From Alkaliphilus transvaalensis ATCC 700919 (GTDB lineage: Bacteria > Bacillota > Clostridia > Peptostreptococcales > Natronincolaceae): DNA of 64,000 nt. The stretch lies in NCBI RefSeq assembly GCF_000621485.1, contig NZ_JHYF01000002.1, positions 1 through 64,000 on the forward strand, given 5' to 3'. The notes under the pieces were generated by a model. It made no database searches and was not told the DNA's origin. It saw nothing but the letters and a program-made list of their open reading frames with translations. Position numbers and translations under genes: made by a program. Each line of letters starts with the position of its first letter. The stretch's first letter is position 1. This document shows, piece by piece, positions 36,282 to 45,773 of the stretch.

Positions 36282-37481
36282 ATGAAGCAGAACAAAGGTA
36301 TAATACTACTTATGGTTTTTATGTTATTATTTGCTACAATGACAGGTTGTACTAAACCTGTTCAAGCAAGTTCTGTAAATTTTATTGAAGTTGAAGATAT
36401 TTATACCCTTTATGAGTTTTCTGAGTTTTCAGAAGGGAAGCTTGTGGTAGAAAATGTTGAAACACGAAAGTTCGGACACTTAGACCCACGAGGAAATACT
36501 GTCGTCGATTTTATCTGGGATGGTTCTTTACCATTTTACCAAGGTCTAGCAGCTGTTTGGTTGGATGGTAAGTGGGGGTACATTAACCACGATAATGAAA
36601 TTGTTGTACCGATAGAGTTTGACTATTATGGCATGGAATTTGGCGATGGATTAATTATACTAAAGGATGATGAGTATCATTTCTATAATTTAAAAACCCA
36701 TGAGCTTACAAAATATGAAATGCATTTTGATTTCGTAAACGAACCACAAGAGGGACTAGCTCCGGTTTTACTGGATGGAAAATGGGGATTTATCAATCCA
36801 GAAGGAGATGTAATTGTTCCCATTATTTATGATAGCGTTGGGGTTTTTAGCGAAGGCAGGGCTGGTGTTAAAGTAGGTAATTATTGGGGATACGTTGATC
36901 AACAAGGGAATGTTATAGTAGAACCTCAATATGATGCATTAACTACCTACGCCGAAGGTCTTGGTATCGTAGTTAAGGATAATAGATATGGGGCATTAAA
37001 CCGAGATGGAGAAGCAGTAATTCCCCTTGAGTATGATTACATAGGAATATTTATAGATGGACAAGCAATTGCAATGAAGAGTAATAGAATGGGAATGATC
37101 AATATGGATCAAGAAGTTATTATAAGTTTTGGTAAATATGATGAAGTAAGTTACTATTCAGAGGACTTAGCTATAGTAGGAAAAGATCATAAATATGGTT
37201 ATATTGATAGGGAAGGAGAATTAGTAATCCCCATGATCTATGACTATGTTGAACCTTTTGTTGATGGTTATGCTGTTGTAAAAAAAGGTGATGTCTATAT
37301 GGTAATTGATACAAATAATAATATAATTGAAAGAGCAGATCATTTTATTAGACATTTTTCAGAAGGTGTGGCTGTTGTAGCCAGTGGAATAAGGCTGAAG
37401 GGACTCATTGTAAATAACGATAAAACAGAAAATGAAACCCTTACAAATATTTTAAAAAAACATAGAGTACATTTTCAGTAA
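36282..37481 (+). CDS. WG-repeat lipoprotein
   Basis: This 399-residue protein has a lipoprotein signal (MKQNKGIILLMVFMLLFATMTGC, with the lipobox cysteine at residue 23), so it is probably anchored outside the membrane. The rest is made of WG (KWG) repeats of about 40-45 residues, for example WLDGKWGYINHDNEIVVPIEFD, LLDGKWGFINPEGDVIVPIIYD and YWGYVDQQGNVIVEPQYD, eight or so in total, some degenerate. Such repeats form beta-propeller-like structures of unknown role. The ATG follows AAAGGAGTGGGG. Confidence 0.88.
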   Translation: MKQNKGIILLMVFMLLFATMTGCTKPVQASSVNFIEVEDIYTLYEFSEFSEGKLVVENVETRKFGHLDPRGNTVVDFIWDGSLPFYQGLAAVWLDGKWGYINHDNEIVVPIEFDYYGMEFGDGLIILKDDEYHFYNLKTHELTKYEMHFDFVNEPQEGLAPVLLDGKWGFINPEGDVIVPIIYDSVGVFSEGRAGVKVGNYWGYVDQQGNVIVEPQYDALTTYAEGLGIVVKDNRYGALNRDGEAVIPLEYDYIGIFIDGQAIAMKSNRMGMINMDQEVIISFGKYDEVSYYSEDLAIVGKDHKYGYIDREGELVIPMIYDYVEPFVDGYAVVKKGDVYMVIDTNNNIIERADHFIRHFSEGVAVVASGIRLKGLIVNNDKTENETLTNILKKHRVHFQ

Positions 37482-37497
37482 CTTTTATTGATGAAGA

Positions 37498-37534
37498 AAC
37501 ACCCTCCAGAATGAATATTAATGGAGGGTGTTTT
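37498..37534. terminator. Bidirectional terminator between the WG-repeat gene and nqrF
   Basis: AAACACCCTCCA pairs with TGGAGGGTGTTT perfectly over 12 bp between convergent genes. Confidence 0.9.
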
Positions 37535-37557
37535 ACTAAATTCTATGTTGTTTACTA

Positions 37558-38667
37558 TTAATCAAACTTATCAAAATAAACCTTTTCTTCTGGTATTCCC
37601 TTGGCAACAAGGACTTTTACAGTAGAATCGATCATTGGGGCACTACCACATAGATAAGCCTCTTTAGGGCTGTCACTTTCCTCTAATCGTTTTTCTATTG
37701 CGTGGGTTACTCTTCCTACTTCTCCAGTCCAATCATCATTTTCTTCTGGCCTAGAAAGTGTTGGAATAAACTTAAAGTTAGGCAATTCCCTTTCGAACAT
37801 TTCCATCTCATCAAGTAAAAATAGATCACTTTTTGTTCTAGCACCAAAGAAGAAAGAAATCTTACGTTCACTTTTTTGGGCTAAAAGTTCATATAAAATA
37901 CTTCTAATTGGAGCCATTCCCGTACCAACAGCAACTAGAATAACTTCAGCGTCAGTATCCTGTAGGTAAAAATCACCATAGGGACCTGTAAAGGTGACTT
38001 TATCATCATTTGACAGATGTTGATGTACATAAGTGGTAACGATACCACCTTCTACATATCCAATTAATAGTTCAATATAGCCTTCATCCTTAGTAGCAGA
38101 AGCAATGGAATAAGCTCTATAAACTTCTTCTGGGCTTCCTGGGTAAGGTGGAGCTAATAACTGAATATATTGACCTGCCTTAAAATCTAATGAGGCAGGG
38201 TCATTACTTGTAATTTTGAATCTTAGCTGTTTAATTTTATCAGTAACATTGGTTGATTTTTCAACTGTTGCACTAAACATTTTAACATTAAATAGCTCAG
38301 CAGGAATCTCAATTGACATATCTTCCTTAACCTTGACTTGGCAAGATAGCCTGACATTATTTTGAAGATCATCCTTTGATAAATAGGATAGTTCTGTAGC
38401 TAAAACGGGACCTCCACCACTATTGATCTTACACTTACAATAACCACAACTTCCCTTGCCACCACATGCTGAAGGAATGAATATACTTTGACTAGTTAAG
38501 GAGGAAAGTAGCGTACTTCCTCCATCTATTTCAAACTCCTTCTCTTTATTAATTGTAATTTTCTTTATTCCATAGTCGGCGATGTAGGAATCAGCAAAAG
38601 TAAGTAAAACCGCTAATACAGTTGCAATTCCTGTAATTACCCCGACTGTTATCAAAATAGTGTACAT
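37558..38667 (-). CDS. nqrF: Na+-NQR subunit F-like NADH dehydrogenase
   Basis: This 369-residue subunit has one N-terminal membrane helix (about residues 3-25), a 2Fe-2S domain (IPSACGGKGSCGYCKCKI with a fourth cysteine in RLSCQVKV), an FAD domain (YRAYSIASATK), and a C-terminal NADH domain (VAVGTGMAPIRSILYEL, FFFGARTKSDL, YLCGSAPMI). This is the NqrF arrangement and is not found in RnfB or RnfC. It is about 40 residues shorter than Vibrio NqrF. It ends a five-gene operon transcribed leftwards, and should feed electrons from NADH into the membrane subunits. Confidence 0.9.
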   Translation of the reverse strand: MYTILITVGVITGIATVLAVLLTFADSYIADYGIKKITINKEKEFEIDGGSTLLSSLTSQSIFIPSACGGKGSCGYCKCKINSGGGPVLATELSYLSKDDLQNNVRLSCQVKVKEDMSIEIPAELFNVKMFSATVEKSTNVTDKIKQLRFKITSNDPASLDFKAGQYIQLLAPPYPGSPEEVYRAYSIASATKDEGYIELLIGYVEGGIVTTYVHQHLSNDDKVTFTGPYGDFYLQDTDAEVILVAVGTGMAPIRSILYELLAQKSERKISFFFGARTKSDLFLLDEMEMFERELPNFKFIPTLSRPEENDDWTGEVGRVTHAIEKRLEESDSPKEAYLCGSAPMIDSTVKVLVAKGIPEEKVYFDKFD

Positions 38668-38687
38668 CTAGCCGCACCCCCTTAGTT

Positions 38688-39278
38688 CTATTGTATTCTT
38701 ACGATTCCTGAAAACCCGATAAAGGCAAGCGCCATTAATCCTGTTATAATTAGGGTAATACCAGGCCCTTGAAGACCTTTAGGTATTGGTGCTCTCTCAA
38801 GTTTTTTACGGATGCCTGACATTGCTAGTATTGCTAGAGCCCAACCAAGTCCAGAACCAAGACCGAAGCTAAGGGATTGAATGAAGCTGTAATCTCTGAT
38901 AACCATAAATAGTGATACCCCTAGAATTGCACAATTTACAGTGATTAGAGGGAGGAAAATCCCTAAAGAATAATAAAGGCTTGGCAAATAACGTTCAATA
39001 ATCATCTCTACCAATTGAACAAAGGCAGCAATTGTAATAATAAAGACGATAAATCTTAAATATTCTAGTCCAAACGGAATAAGAATATAGTGATAGATAA
39101 AGTAATTAATAATGGTTGTTCCTGTTAAAACAAAGGTTACCGCCTGACCAAGACCAATTGAGGTTTTAATTTCTTTGGAAACGGCGATGAAGGAACACAT
39201 ACCTAAAAAGTTTGCTAAAACCATGTTACTTGTAAAAATTGAAGCAAATAATATAACGATTGGATTAATTTCTGGCAT
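38688..39278 (-). CDS. nqrE: Na+-NQR subunit E / RnfA
   Basis: This 196-residue membrane subunit has six hydrophobic helices and the family patterns [26 protein letters not shown] and [17 protein letters not shown], each with the conserved cysteine that in this family co-ordinates an iron centre between the subunits. It overlaps the nqrD stop by one base and lies 20 nt before nqrF. Confidence 0.92.
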   Translation of the reverse strand: MPEINPIVILFASIFTSNMVLANFLGMCSFIAVSKEIKTSIGLGQAVTFVLTGTTIINYFIYHYILIPFGLEYLRFIVFIITIAAFVQLVEMIIERYLPSLYYSLGIFLPLITVNCAILGVSLFMVIRDYSFIQSLSFGLGSGLGWALAILAMSGIRKKLERAPIPKGLQGPGITLIITGLMALAFIGFSGIVRIQ

Positions 39279-39910
39279 TAGTGTCCACCTCCAGTTACTG
39301 TAGATTCTTCTTTAACAGATGAGAATGAGTTGGCAACCCAAATTAGTATGGCCATCATGAAAAAGGCTCCAGGAGGCATAATCATAAAGATCCAATTTAC
39401 CCACCAATCTCCTACAACTGAAATACCAAATAGCGTTCCAAAACCTAAAAATTCTCTGAAAAATGCTACGGATAAAAGTACAAAAGTATATCCTAAACCT
39501 GAGGCGATTCCATCAAAGAAAGAAGCAATTGGTGGATTCTTTTGGGCAAAGGATTCGCATCTACCCATGATAATACAATTGGTAATAATTAATCCAACAT
39601 AAGGGCCTAAGGCGTCACTCATGGTTGGGAAATAAGCCTTTAGAACAATGTCTACTATAATAACATAGGCAGATATGATAAGGGTTTGAACCATCATCCG
39701 AATATGTTTAGGCGTATATCTTCTAATAATTGAAACTGTTAAACTTGAAAAGGATGCAACAAAGATTAAACCAATCCCCATAACTAGAGAGTTTAGCATT
39801 AGGTTTGTTACTGCTAAAGCAGAACATATACCAAGGATTTGTCGATAGACCGGATTATCTTTGATTAAACCCATAGTAAAGATGTTTTTAATTTCTTTAA
39901 GTTTGATCAT
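39278..39910 (-). CDS. nqrD: Na+-NQR subunit D / RnfE
   Basis: This 210-residue membrane subunit is homologous to nqr[30 protein letters not shown] and [22 protein letters not shown] are closer to NqrD than to RnfE by eye. It holds the matching cysteine sites for the membrane iron centre. The gene abuts nqrC. Confidence 0.9.
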   Translation of the reverse strand: MIKLKEIKNIFTMGLIKDNPVYRQILGICSALAVTNLMLNSLVMGIGLIFVASFSSLTVSIIRRYTPKHIRMMVQTLIISAYVIIVDIVLKAYFPTMSDALGPYVGLIITNCIIMGRCESFAQKNPPIASFFDGIASGLGYTFVLLSVAFFREFLGFGTLFGISVVGDWWVNWIFMIMPPGAFFMMAILIWVANSFSSVKEESTVTGGGH

Positions 39911-39911
39911 A

Positions 39912-40520
39912 TTATATTTTCCCCTCCATTCCCTTTATGATAGCTTGTAGATTTTCATTAAGAATTCTTCTTACTGCATTGGAGGTACCAGTAGCACCAG
40001 ATATTGAATCTACTTGTCCATCTGGGTTTGGTCTATAAATAATATAGTTTCCGTCTTCACGGTTAGGGTCAATTTCGATTCCTCTAAATTGTTCTTTATA
40101 ACTTAGTTCATCAATTCGCCCCCCTAAACCCGGAGTTTCGCTGTGGGATAAAAAATCTACCCCCAATATTTCTGTTAAGTCAGTACTTAGACTAATAAAA
40201 CCCTTTAGGTGTCCCCATACAGCATCTCCTTCAATAGGGAAGATGTAGCTTACTAAAACATCTTCTTGGTATCCTTCGTAATAGACAAGTCCATTAAAAT
40301 TCACTTTTTTTACATTATTTTGAAAGATATTACTGACCTCTACAGCTGTTTTATTGTTGAAAGGGATATCGGCTACATAGAGTAAAGACTTATGCTCCCT
40401 TAGCTCATCATTTAGTGCCACTGCATCTTTAGTCGCTTCGTTTATAAGTGCTAAAGAACCTGTGAAAACCACAGAAATAACAATCATGAAAAGGATAGAA
40501 TTATAGTTGAATTTTTTCAT
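39912..40520 (-). CDS. nqrC: Na+-NQR subunit C / RnfG
   Basis: This 202-residue subunit has an N-terminal helix and an extracytoplasmic FMN-binding domain with the flavinylation motif SGATGTSNAVRRIL, where the threonine carries covalent FMN. GHLKGFISLSTDLTEILGVDFLSHSETPGLGGRI is the family core. It is shorter than Vibrio NqrC (about 257 residues) and closer in length to RnfG. The start overlaps the nqrB stop. Confidence 0.88.
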   Translation of the reverse strand: MKKFNYNSILFMIVISVVFTGSLALINEATKDAVALNDELREHKSLLYVADIPFNNKTAVEVSNIFQNNVKKVNFNGLVYYEGYQEDVLVSYIFPIEGDAVWGHLKGFISLSTDLTEILGVDFLSHSETPGLGGRIDELSYKEQFRGIEIDPNREDGNYIIYRPNPDGQVDSISGATGTSNAVRRILNENLQAIIKGMEGKI

Positions 40521-41479
40521 GCCGTCACCTGCTTTCTTTTTTGTCTTGCTTTAAGATGTTTGATTCCTTCGTCAAGAATTGGTACAAAGGTGTTCATGAT
40601 TAAGACAGCAAACATTGCACCCTCAACAAAAATACCAAAACTACGAATAAGAGCGGTAATAACACCGATTAAGACACCATAAATCCACTTACCACTGGTG
40701 GTCTTTGGAGCTGTAATTGGTTCTGTAACAAAGAATACAGAAAGTAATAAGAAGCCTCCAGAAAATAGACCAAATAACGGACCAGGAGCTGATGGGTTTA
40801 AGAATGATGCTAATGTTGCCATAGCTACAAATCCAATAATTGGTGAGGCCATTAACTTCCAGTCAGCTGTTTTAGTTTTAAGAAGAATGATTGCAGAAAT
40901 AATGATTAATAGTGCGCTTGTTTCTCCCATTGAACCCGAAGTATTTCCCCAAAAAAGTTGTTGTAGAGGCAACCTTTCACCTGCTTGTCGTAGCATCAAA
41001 AGTGGGGTGGATCTACTTACTGTCTCGATAATTGGGGTTGTATATCTAATGAAACCACCTGGAAAACCCGTTGATACAGCATTCCATCTAATGGTTAGAT
41101 ATTCTGGAAAACAGATGTACAGAAAGGTACGGGCTGCTAATGCAGGATTAAATACATTAAAACCGTAACCACCAAAAACTTCTTTAGCAAAGGCTACCCC
41201 AAATACAATACCGATGATAGCAACCCAAAAAGGTGTTGATGCTGGTAATGTTAAGGCAAATAAAACACTTGTAACGATGACTGCCTCGGTAACGGGTTTT
41301 TTGCTGTTTCTTTTAAATAGGTATTCTGTTAGAACACCAAATGCAGTTACAACACCTATCAAAACCATTGATCTCCAGCCGAAATAATAGATGGTTCCTA
41401 ACAAAATAGGCGTTAAACTGAACAGTAACTTTCTCATAATTGGTTGTTTCATAAATGAAATGTTAAATATTGCTCCCAT
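40517..41479 (-). CDS. nqrB: Na+-NQR subunit B / RnfD
   Basis: This 320-residue membrane subunit has about ten hydrophobic segments, FGGYGFNVFNPALAARTFLYI, and the covalent-FMN region SGSMGETSALLI. It is the first gene of the operon. It lacks most of the N-terminal extension of classical NqrB (about 410 residues), so its length is more like RnfD. No nqrA or rnfC lies upstream. AAGGGGGAC precedes the ATG. Confidence 0.87.
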   Translation of the reverse strand: MGAIFNISFMKQPIMRKLLFSLTPILLGTIYYFGWRSMVLIGVVTAFGVLTEYLFKRNSKKPVTEAVIVTSVLFALTLPASTPFWVAIIGIVFGVAFAKEVFGGYGFNVFNPALAARTFLYICFPEYLTIRWNAVSTGFPGGFIRYTTPIIETVSRSTPLLMLRQAGERLPLQQLFWGNTSGSMGETSALLIIISAIILLKTKTADWKLMASPIIGFVAMATLASFLNPSAPGPLFGLFSGGFLLLSVFFVTEPITAPKTTSGKWIYGVLIGVITALIRSFGIFVEGAMFAVLIMNTFVPILDEGIKHLKARQKRKQVTA

Positions 41480-41691
41480 TTGTACTGTCCCCCTTAGGAA
41501 ATGAAATTTAGTTATAATCTACCCACTACTTCAACCCTAAAACAAATAAAAATGTTTATAAACATTAAATGATGTTAAAAGGCTTATCATTTCAATAATG
41601 GATATTGAATGACAAAAATAACCATTCTATTAATAGATATGAAATAAATAAGTGAAACTTTAATAAAAAAATTAAATATAATAATTTAATC

Positions 41692-41720
41692 TTGTAATTA
41701 TCTGTAATTAGTGCTATATT
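41692..41720 (+). promoter_or_regulatory. Promoter of tRNA-Val
   Basis: TTGTAA and TATATT are separated by exactly 17 nt, and the tRNA begins 13 nt after the -10 box. Confidence 0.65.
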
Positions 41721-41733
41721 AATATTACATTCT

Positions 41734-41810
41734 GAGGATATAGCTCAGCTGGTTAGAGCGCTACGTTGACATCGTAGAGGTCGTTGGTTCGAGTCCAATT
41801 ATCCTCACCA
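41734..41810 (+). tRNA. tRNA-Val (GAC)
   Basis: The acceptor GAGGATA/TATCCTC, the anticodon stem CTACG/CGTAG around TTGACAT (anticodon GAC), and the encoded CCA identify a valine tRNA. It stands alone, with its own promoter and terminator. Confidence 0.95.
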
Positions 41811-41820
41811 ATTAATTATA

Positions 41821-41845
41821 ACTACCCTTAATAGGTAGTTTTTTT
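41821..41845 (+). terminator. Terminator of tRNA-Val
   Basis: ACTACC pairs with GGTAGT and seven or more T residues follow. Confidence 0.85.
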
Positions 41846-41884
41846 ATGTTTGGGATATTTATTTTTAAGTTTTTAATTTAAAAA

Positions 41885-41938
41885 ATAGCAAGGTAAATTT
41901 ATCGAATACATAAATTTACCTTGCTATAGCTATTTTTT
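41885..41938. terminator. Long terminator hairpin after the HsfB-like gene
   Basis: ATAGCAAGGTAAATTTAT pairs perfectly with its complement across a 7-nt loop. An A-run on the left gives a U-tract for the minus-strand gene, and a T-run lies on the right. Confidence 0.88.
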
Positions 41939-41981
41939 ATTTAAATGGATATTTTTAACTGAAGGAATACTTAAAGCAGAA

Positions 41982-43229
41982 CTATTCTGAAGAATTAATT
42001 TGATTTTTTAAGATTACAATACAATCTTTCTTATTTGAGAACCCTAAAACAATATCTTCTGCTAAAGCACGGCAGGAGGGGGAACCACATGCACCACAAT
42101 CAATATTTGGCAGAGTACCTAAGACAGCCTCAATTTGCTGCATTTTTTGTATGGCAGTAGAAATGTTTTCATCAAGTTGGGTGACTTGAAGGGGTTTTAA
42201 TGATTCGGTTAAACGAAAGTCTTCATGGGAAAACTGAGGTATTTTTACTTTTACACCACAATGAAGATCAATTAGTTTTCTAATTCTATTTCTAGCAACA
42301 AAGGAATTCTCGATATTAAGACTACCCCCGATACAACCGTTAGTACAGGCATGACATTCAACAAAGCTAACATCTTTAATTTTATGATACTCGATTTCTT
42401 CTAAAACACTGATAACGTTTTCTATTCCATCAACTGAAAGAAAATTGCTTATATTTAAAGATTTACTTTGTCCCCCTGACTTTGCCCAGCCAATCCCCTT
42501 ATAGGAAGGATAAAAGTCTGGGTGGTAGGCTTCGTTTTTATTGAAATTTTTACTGATTTCAAGAAAAATAGATTGAACCGAAAAAGTTCCACTAATACGA
42601 GATTTTTTGATGCCTACAGGTTTCTGAAAGCTAAAGCTTCTTGCAGGGCAAGGTGAAATATAGAAGACTCCAACATCAGCTTCTGCATAACCTAAGGAAT
42701 CCATCACTTTTTTACGTGCTAAATAAGCAGATATTTCAACTGGAGAATCAATTGGTAAGATATGATCAATCAATTCTGGAAAACGGATTTGAATGAGACG
42801 AACAATTGTTGGACATGATGATGAAATAACTGGATAATTATCATGGTTTTCTAAATACTCCTTTGTGAATTCAGTAATTAGATCGGCTGCTCGAGAAATT
42901 TCAAAAAAACGATTAAAGCCTAAGGACAAAATATTATTAAGAATTTGAGGCGGCGTAAAAGAGTCATGAAATTGACCATAAAGAACAGGGTCTACTAAAG
43001 CAATATTATATTTAAATTTTGAAAGACTCTCTAAAGAGTTTGTAACACCATATCGGGCACGACGAGGACAAGCATGGATGCATTGACCACAGTTAATACA
43101 GCGTTCCTTTACAATTTTAGAGTGGCCAGATTTAATACGAATTGCCTCTGTAGGACATTTTTTTAAGCAATTTGTACAACCTACACATTTAGAAGAATCT
43201 AGAGCAATGGAATGTATTTGCGAATGCAT
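41982..43229 (-). CDS. HsfB-like iron-only hydrogenase C-domain/Fe-S protein
   Basis: This 415-residue protein has two 4Fe-4S motifs (CVGCTNCLKKCP and CINCGQCIHACP), then a domain like the [FeFe]-hydrogenase large subunit (VISSSCPTIVRLIQIRFPEL, FYISPCPARS, VECHACTNGCIGGSL), and a C-terminal Fes-type 4Fe-4S site (IDCGACGSPSCRALAEDI). The H-cluster motifs of catalytic hydrogenases (TSCCPxW, MPCxxK) are altered, so hydrogen turnover is unlikely; a redox-sensing or electron-transfer role is inferred. Such proteins often sit next to a PAS kinase or PP2C partner, but none is here. AAGGAGG precedes the start. Confidence 0.85.
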   Translation of the reverse strand: MHSQIHSIALDSSKCVGCTNCLKKCPTEAIRIKSGHSKIVKERCINCGQCIHACPRRARYGVTNSLESLSKFKYNIALVDPVLYGQFHDSFTPPQILNNILSLGFNRFFEISRAADLITEFTKEYLENHDNYPVISSSCPTIVRLIQIRFPELIDHILPIDSPVEISAYLARKKVMDSLGYAEADVGVFYISPCPARSFSFQKPVGIKKSRISGTFSVQSIFLEISKNFNKNEAYHPDFYPSYKGIGWAKSGGQSKSLNISNFLSVDGIENVISVLEEIEYHKIKDVSFVECHACTNGCIGGSLNIENSFVARNRIRKLIDLHCGVKVKIPQFSHEDFRLTESLKPLQVTQLDENISTAIQKMQQIEAVLGTLPNIDCGACGSPSCRALAEDIVLGFSNKKDCIVILKNQINSSE

Positions 43230-43771
43230 AAGGATTCCTCCTTAAGTTAATAATAGAAGATAAAATGATATAAGTTTATTATACAATGAATCGGTAAACA
43301 AATAAAACTAAATTATTTAAATATTTATATTTATTTAACTTTTCTAGAATTAATTACAGTTTGTTTTTGGGCAAACTGCATAATTATTATAGATTTGTAT
43401 TAATATAAAACATTTAAAATAATTAAAATATTAAGATATATACAACTAGACTAATTCTCTAGTTTTTATGCTGGTCATTGAAGTTTTCTTATTAAATTGT
43501 AGTGAATATAAATTCATAGATGTAGATATGATATAATTTTCTATATTGATTAATTAGTTAAAATGAAACAAAAAAAATGAAAATTTTTAAAAAAGCTGTT
43601 TAATATCATGATTTTTAGTATAAAATCTTCAGTAGAAGTAACTTAGATATATATTGTTTTTTTTTGATATAAAAATGTGTTTATAAATGTTGAGTTAATT
43701 GAATAAATATAATACAATTATTTAAATTATTAACCATCATTAGTAATAATATGAATTGGAGGAGGACAAGT
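43230..43771. other. AT-rich intergenic region between divergent genes
   Basis: Over 500 bp of very AT-rich sequence separate the HsfB-like gene and the symporter gene. I see no gene, clear terminator or conserved riboswitch blocks in it. Confidence 0.4.
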
Positions 43772-44917
43772 ATGAAAAATTTAGGTTTATTGCCTAGGTT
43801 GGTAATTGGGATTATTTTAGGAATTATTATTGGATCTACAGGGGTTGAGTTTTTAACAAGGTTATTGGTAACCTTTACAGGCATCTTCGGAGGCTTTTTA
43901 GGATTCATCATACCATTGTTGATTATTGGATTCGTAGCACCAGGGATTGCAGATTTAGGAGTTAAAGCGGGTAGACTTTTAGGTATTACAGCATTAATAG
44001 CCTATGCATCAACTGTGTTAGCTGGTATTCTTGCTTATTTAGCAGCAGCTACAATTTTACCTTCTATCATTACTGCAGGTGAAGTAGCTAGTTCTGGTGT
44101 TTCTGTAGAGCCATATTTCGAAATTGCAATACCTGCCATTATGGGTGTCATGTCAGCCCTAGTAACAGCCTTTGTATTTGGTTTAGGGATGGCTGCAATT
44201 AAAGGAAATACAATGCTTAACTTTATGAAGGAATTCCAAGAAATTATTAATAAGGTAATTCAAAACATTATTATTCCATTATTACCTGTATACATTGCTG
44301 GGATATTCGCAAGAATGGCATTCCAAGGTGATGTTGTTGAAACCCTTAGTGTTTTTGGAAGAGTAGTAATTCTTGTATTTGCAGTACATATTGTATATAT
44401 TGTTCTTCAATATCTGATAGCGGGAACTTATACTGGCAAAAACCCTTTTGCAGCATTAAAAAATATGGTTCCAGCTTATTTAACAGCTATTGGAACACAA
44501 TCTTCAGCTGCAACAATTCCTGTTACAGTTAGACAAACTAAGTTAAATGGAGTTTCAGATGAGGTTGCTGACTTTGCTGTACCTCTTTGTGCAACAATCC
44601 ACTTAGCAGGTAGTACAATTACACTTACCTTATGTGCCTTAGCAGTTTTAATGATGAGTGGACAAACCGCAGGAATTGGCGAAATTTTACCATTTGTTAT
44701 GATGTTAGGGGTTACGATGGTTGCTGCCCCAGGGGTGCCAGGAGGAGCAATTATGGCGGCCTATGGTCTATTAGGAACCATGTTAGGATTTAATGAAGCT
44801 CAATTAGCTATTATGATGGCTATTTACGTAGCTCAAGATAGTTTAGGAACAGCAGCAAACGTTACTGGTGATGGAGCAATTGCATTATTAGTAAATAAAA
44901 TAGCAGGATCAAAATAG
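43772..44917 (+). CDS. Dicarboxylate/amino acid:cation symporter (DAACS family)
   Basis: This 381-residue sodium- or proton-coupled carrier has eight or so membrane helices. MVPAYLTAIGTQSSAATIPVTVRQTKLNGV is the serine-rich reentrant loop, DFAVPLCATIHLAGSTITLTL is the family signature, and VAAPGVPGGAIMAAYGLL and AQDSLGTAANVTGDGAIALLVNK form the last helices. Glutamate, aspartate or a related amino acid is the likely substrate. The start at 43772 follows GGAGGAGGAC. It lies a few kb upstream of a GlnK/GlnL-like system, which might control it. Confidence 0.9.
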   Translation: MKNLGLLPRLVIGIILGIIIGSTGVEFLTRLLVTFTGIFGGFLGFIIPLLIIGFVAPGIADLGVKAGRLLGITALIAYASTVLAGILAYLAAATILPSIITAGEVASSGVSVEPYFEIAIPAIMGVMSALVTAFVFGLGMAAIKGNTMLNFMKEFQEIINKVIQNIIIPLLPVYIAGIFARMAFQGDVVETLSVFGRVVILVFAVHIVYIVLQYLIAGTYTGKNPFAALKNMVPAYLTAIGTQSSAATIPVTVRQTKLNGVSDEVADFAVPLCATIHLAGSTITLTLCALAVLMMSGQTAGIGEILPFVMMLGVTMVAAPGVPGGAIMAAYGLLGTMLGFNEAQLAIMMAIYVAQDSLGTAANVTGDGAIALLVNKIAGSK

Positions 44918-44961
44918 TTAATAGAAATATTATATGAGTTATATGAAGTTGTAATAATGAA

Positions 44962-45002
44962 AAACCCAACGGGCTTTAATTAAATTCCGTTGGGTTTCTT
45001 AT
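44962..45002. terminator. Terminator between the symporter and Nudix genes
   Basis: AAACCCAACGG pairs with CCGTTGGGTTT and a T-rich tract follows; it can serve both convergent genes. Confidence 0.88.
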
Positions 45003-45044
45003 TGTGATGAAGAAATTGTTTTATATTGTAGGGAACTTCCTCTT

Positions 45045-45521
45045 TCATATGAATAGGTTAAGAAATGTATGTTCTTCTATGTAGGGATCTATATCAGTAA
45101 CTCTCTTAAAAGATTGTAACTCTCCTTTTTGATGTTTTTCGATAATGAGTTTTGATAAAGGAATCAAGTTAGGTAAAGCCATAACCTCCTCGTAAGTAAA
45201 AAATTCAGCTGCAGAATTTTCATATCCATCAGATGTGGGATGGCCAGAAAGATATTCCATAGTAAAAATTAAATAACAATCAACACATTGATCACTTCTT
45301 TGACGTGTTCTTACTGCAACAAGATCTTTAGTTGATGCAATAACGCTGGTTTCCTCAAATAATTCCCGCTTAACAGCATCACTAGGATGTTCTCCGTTTT
45401 TTACAAATCCACCTGGGATAATCCATTGTTGATCATATTCTCCGTAGGAATGCTTAACTAATAAATATTTTTTTTGGTGGTATAGAAGGCCCCCTACACC
45501 TATAAAGTTGTGATCTTTCAT
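45045..45521 (-). CDS. Nudix hydrolase
   Basis: This 158-residue protein has a complete Nudix box, GGFVKNGEHPSDAVKRELFEET, near residues 36-57, preceded by KKYLLVKHSYGEYDQQWIIPG. It should hydrolyse a nucleoside diphosphate linked to another group; the substrate is not evident. AAAGGAGG precedes the ATG. Confidence 0.9.
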   Translation of the reverse strand: MKDHNFIGVGGLLYHQKKYLLVKHSYGEYDQQWIIPGGFVKNGEHPSDAVKRELFEETSVIASTKDLVAVRTRQRSDQCVDCYLIFTMEYLSGHPTSDGYENSAAEFFTYEEVMALPNLIPLSKLIIEKHQKGELQSFKRVTDIDPYIEEHTFLNLFI

Positions 45522-45773
45522 CTCCTTTACCTCCTTTAAGCTATGAATAGTTAAAGTAATAATATCTTATAATACATAAGAAAAATATGTTTTTACCTTA
45601 ATGAAAATATCCGAAATTAGTTTTAGGTTTGTTGGCATCTAAAGAATTAAACACTACGGGTTATGAAGTGATGAGTTAATTCATAGAAATAGTATAAAGA
45701 AATACTCTTAAGTAAAGATTCTTCTTGTGTTAGTATTTCTTTTTTAATATAATGATAATCAAATATAAAGAGG

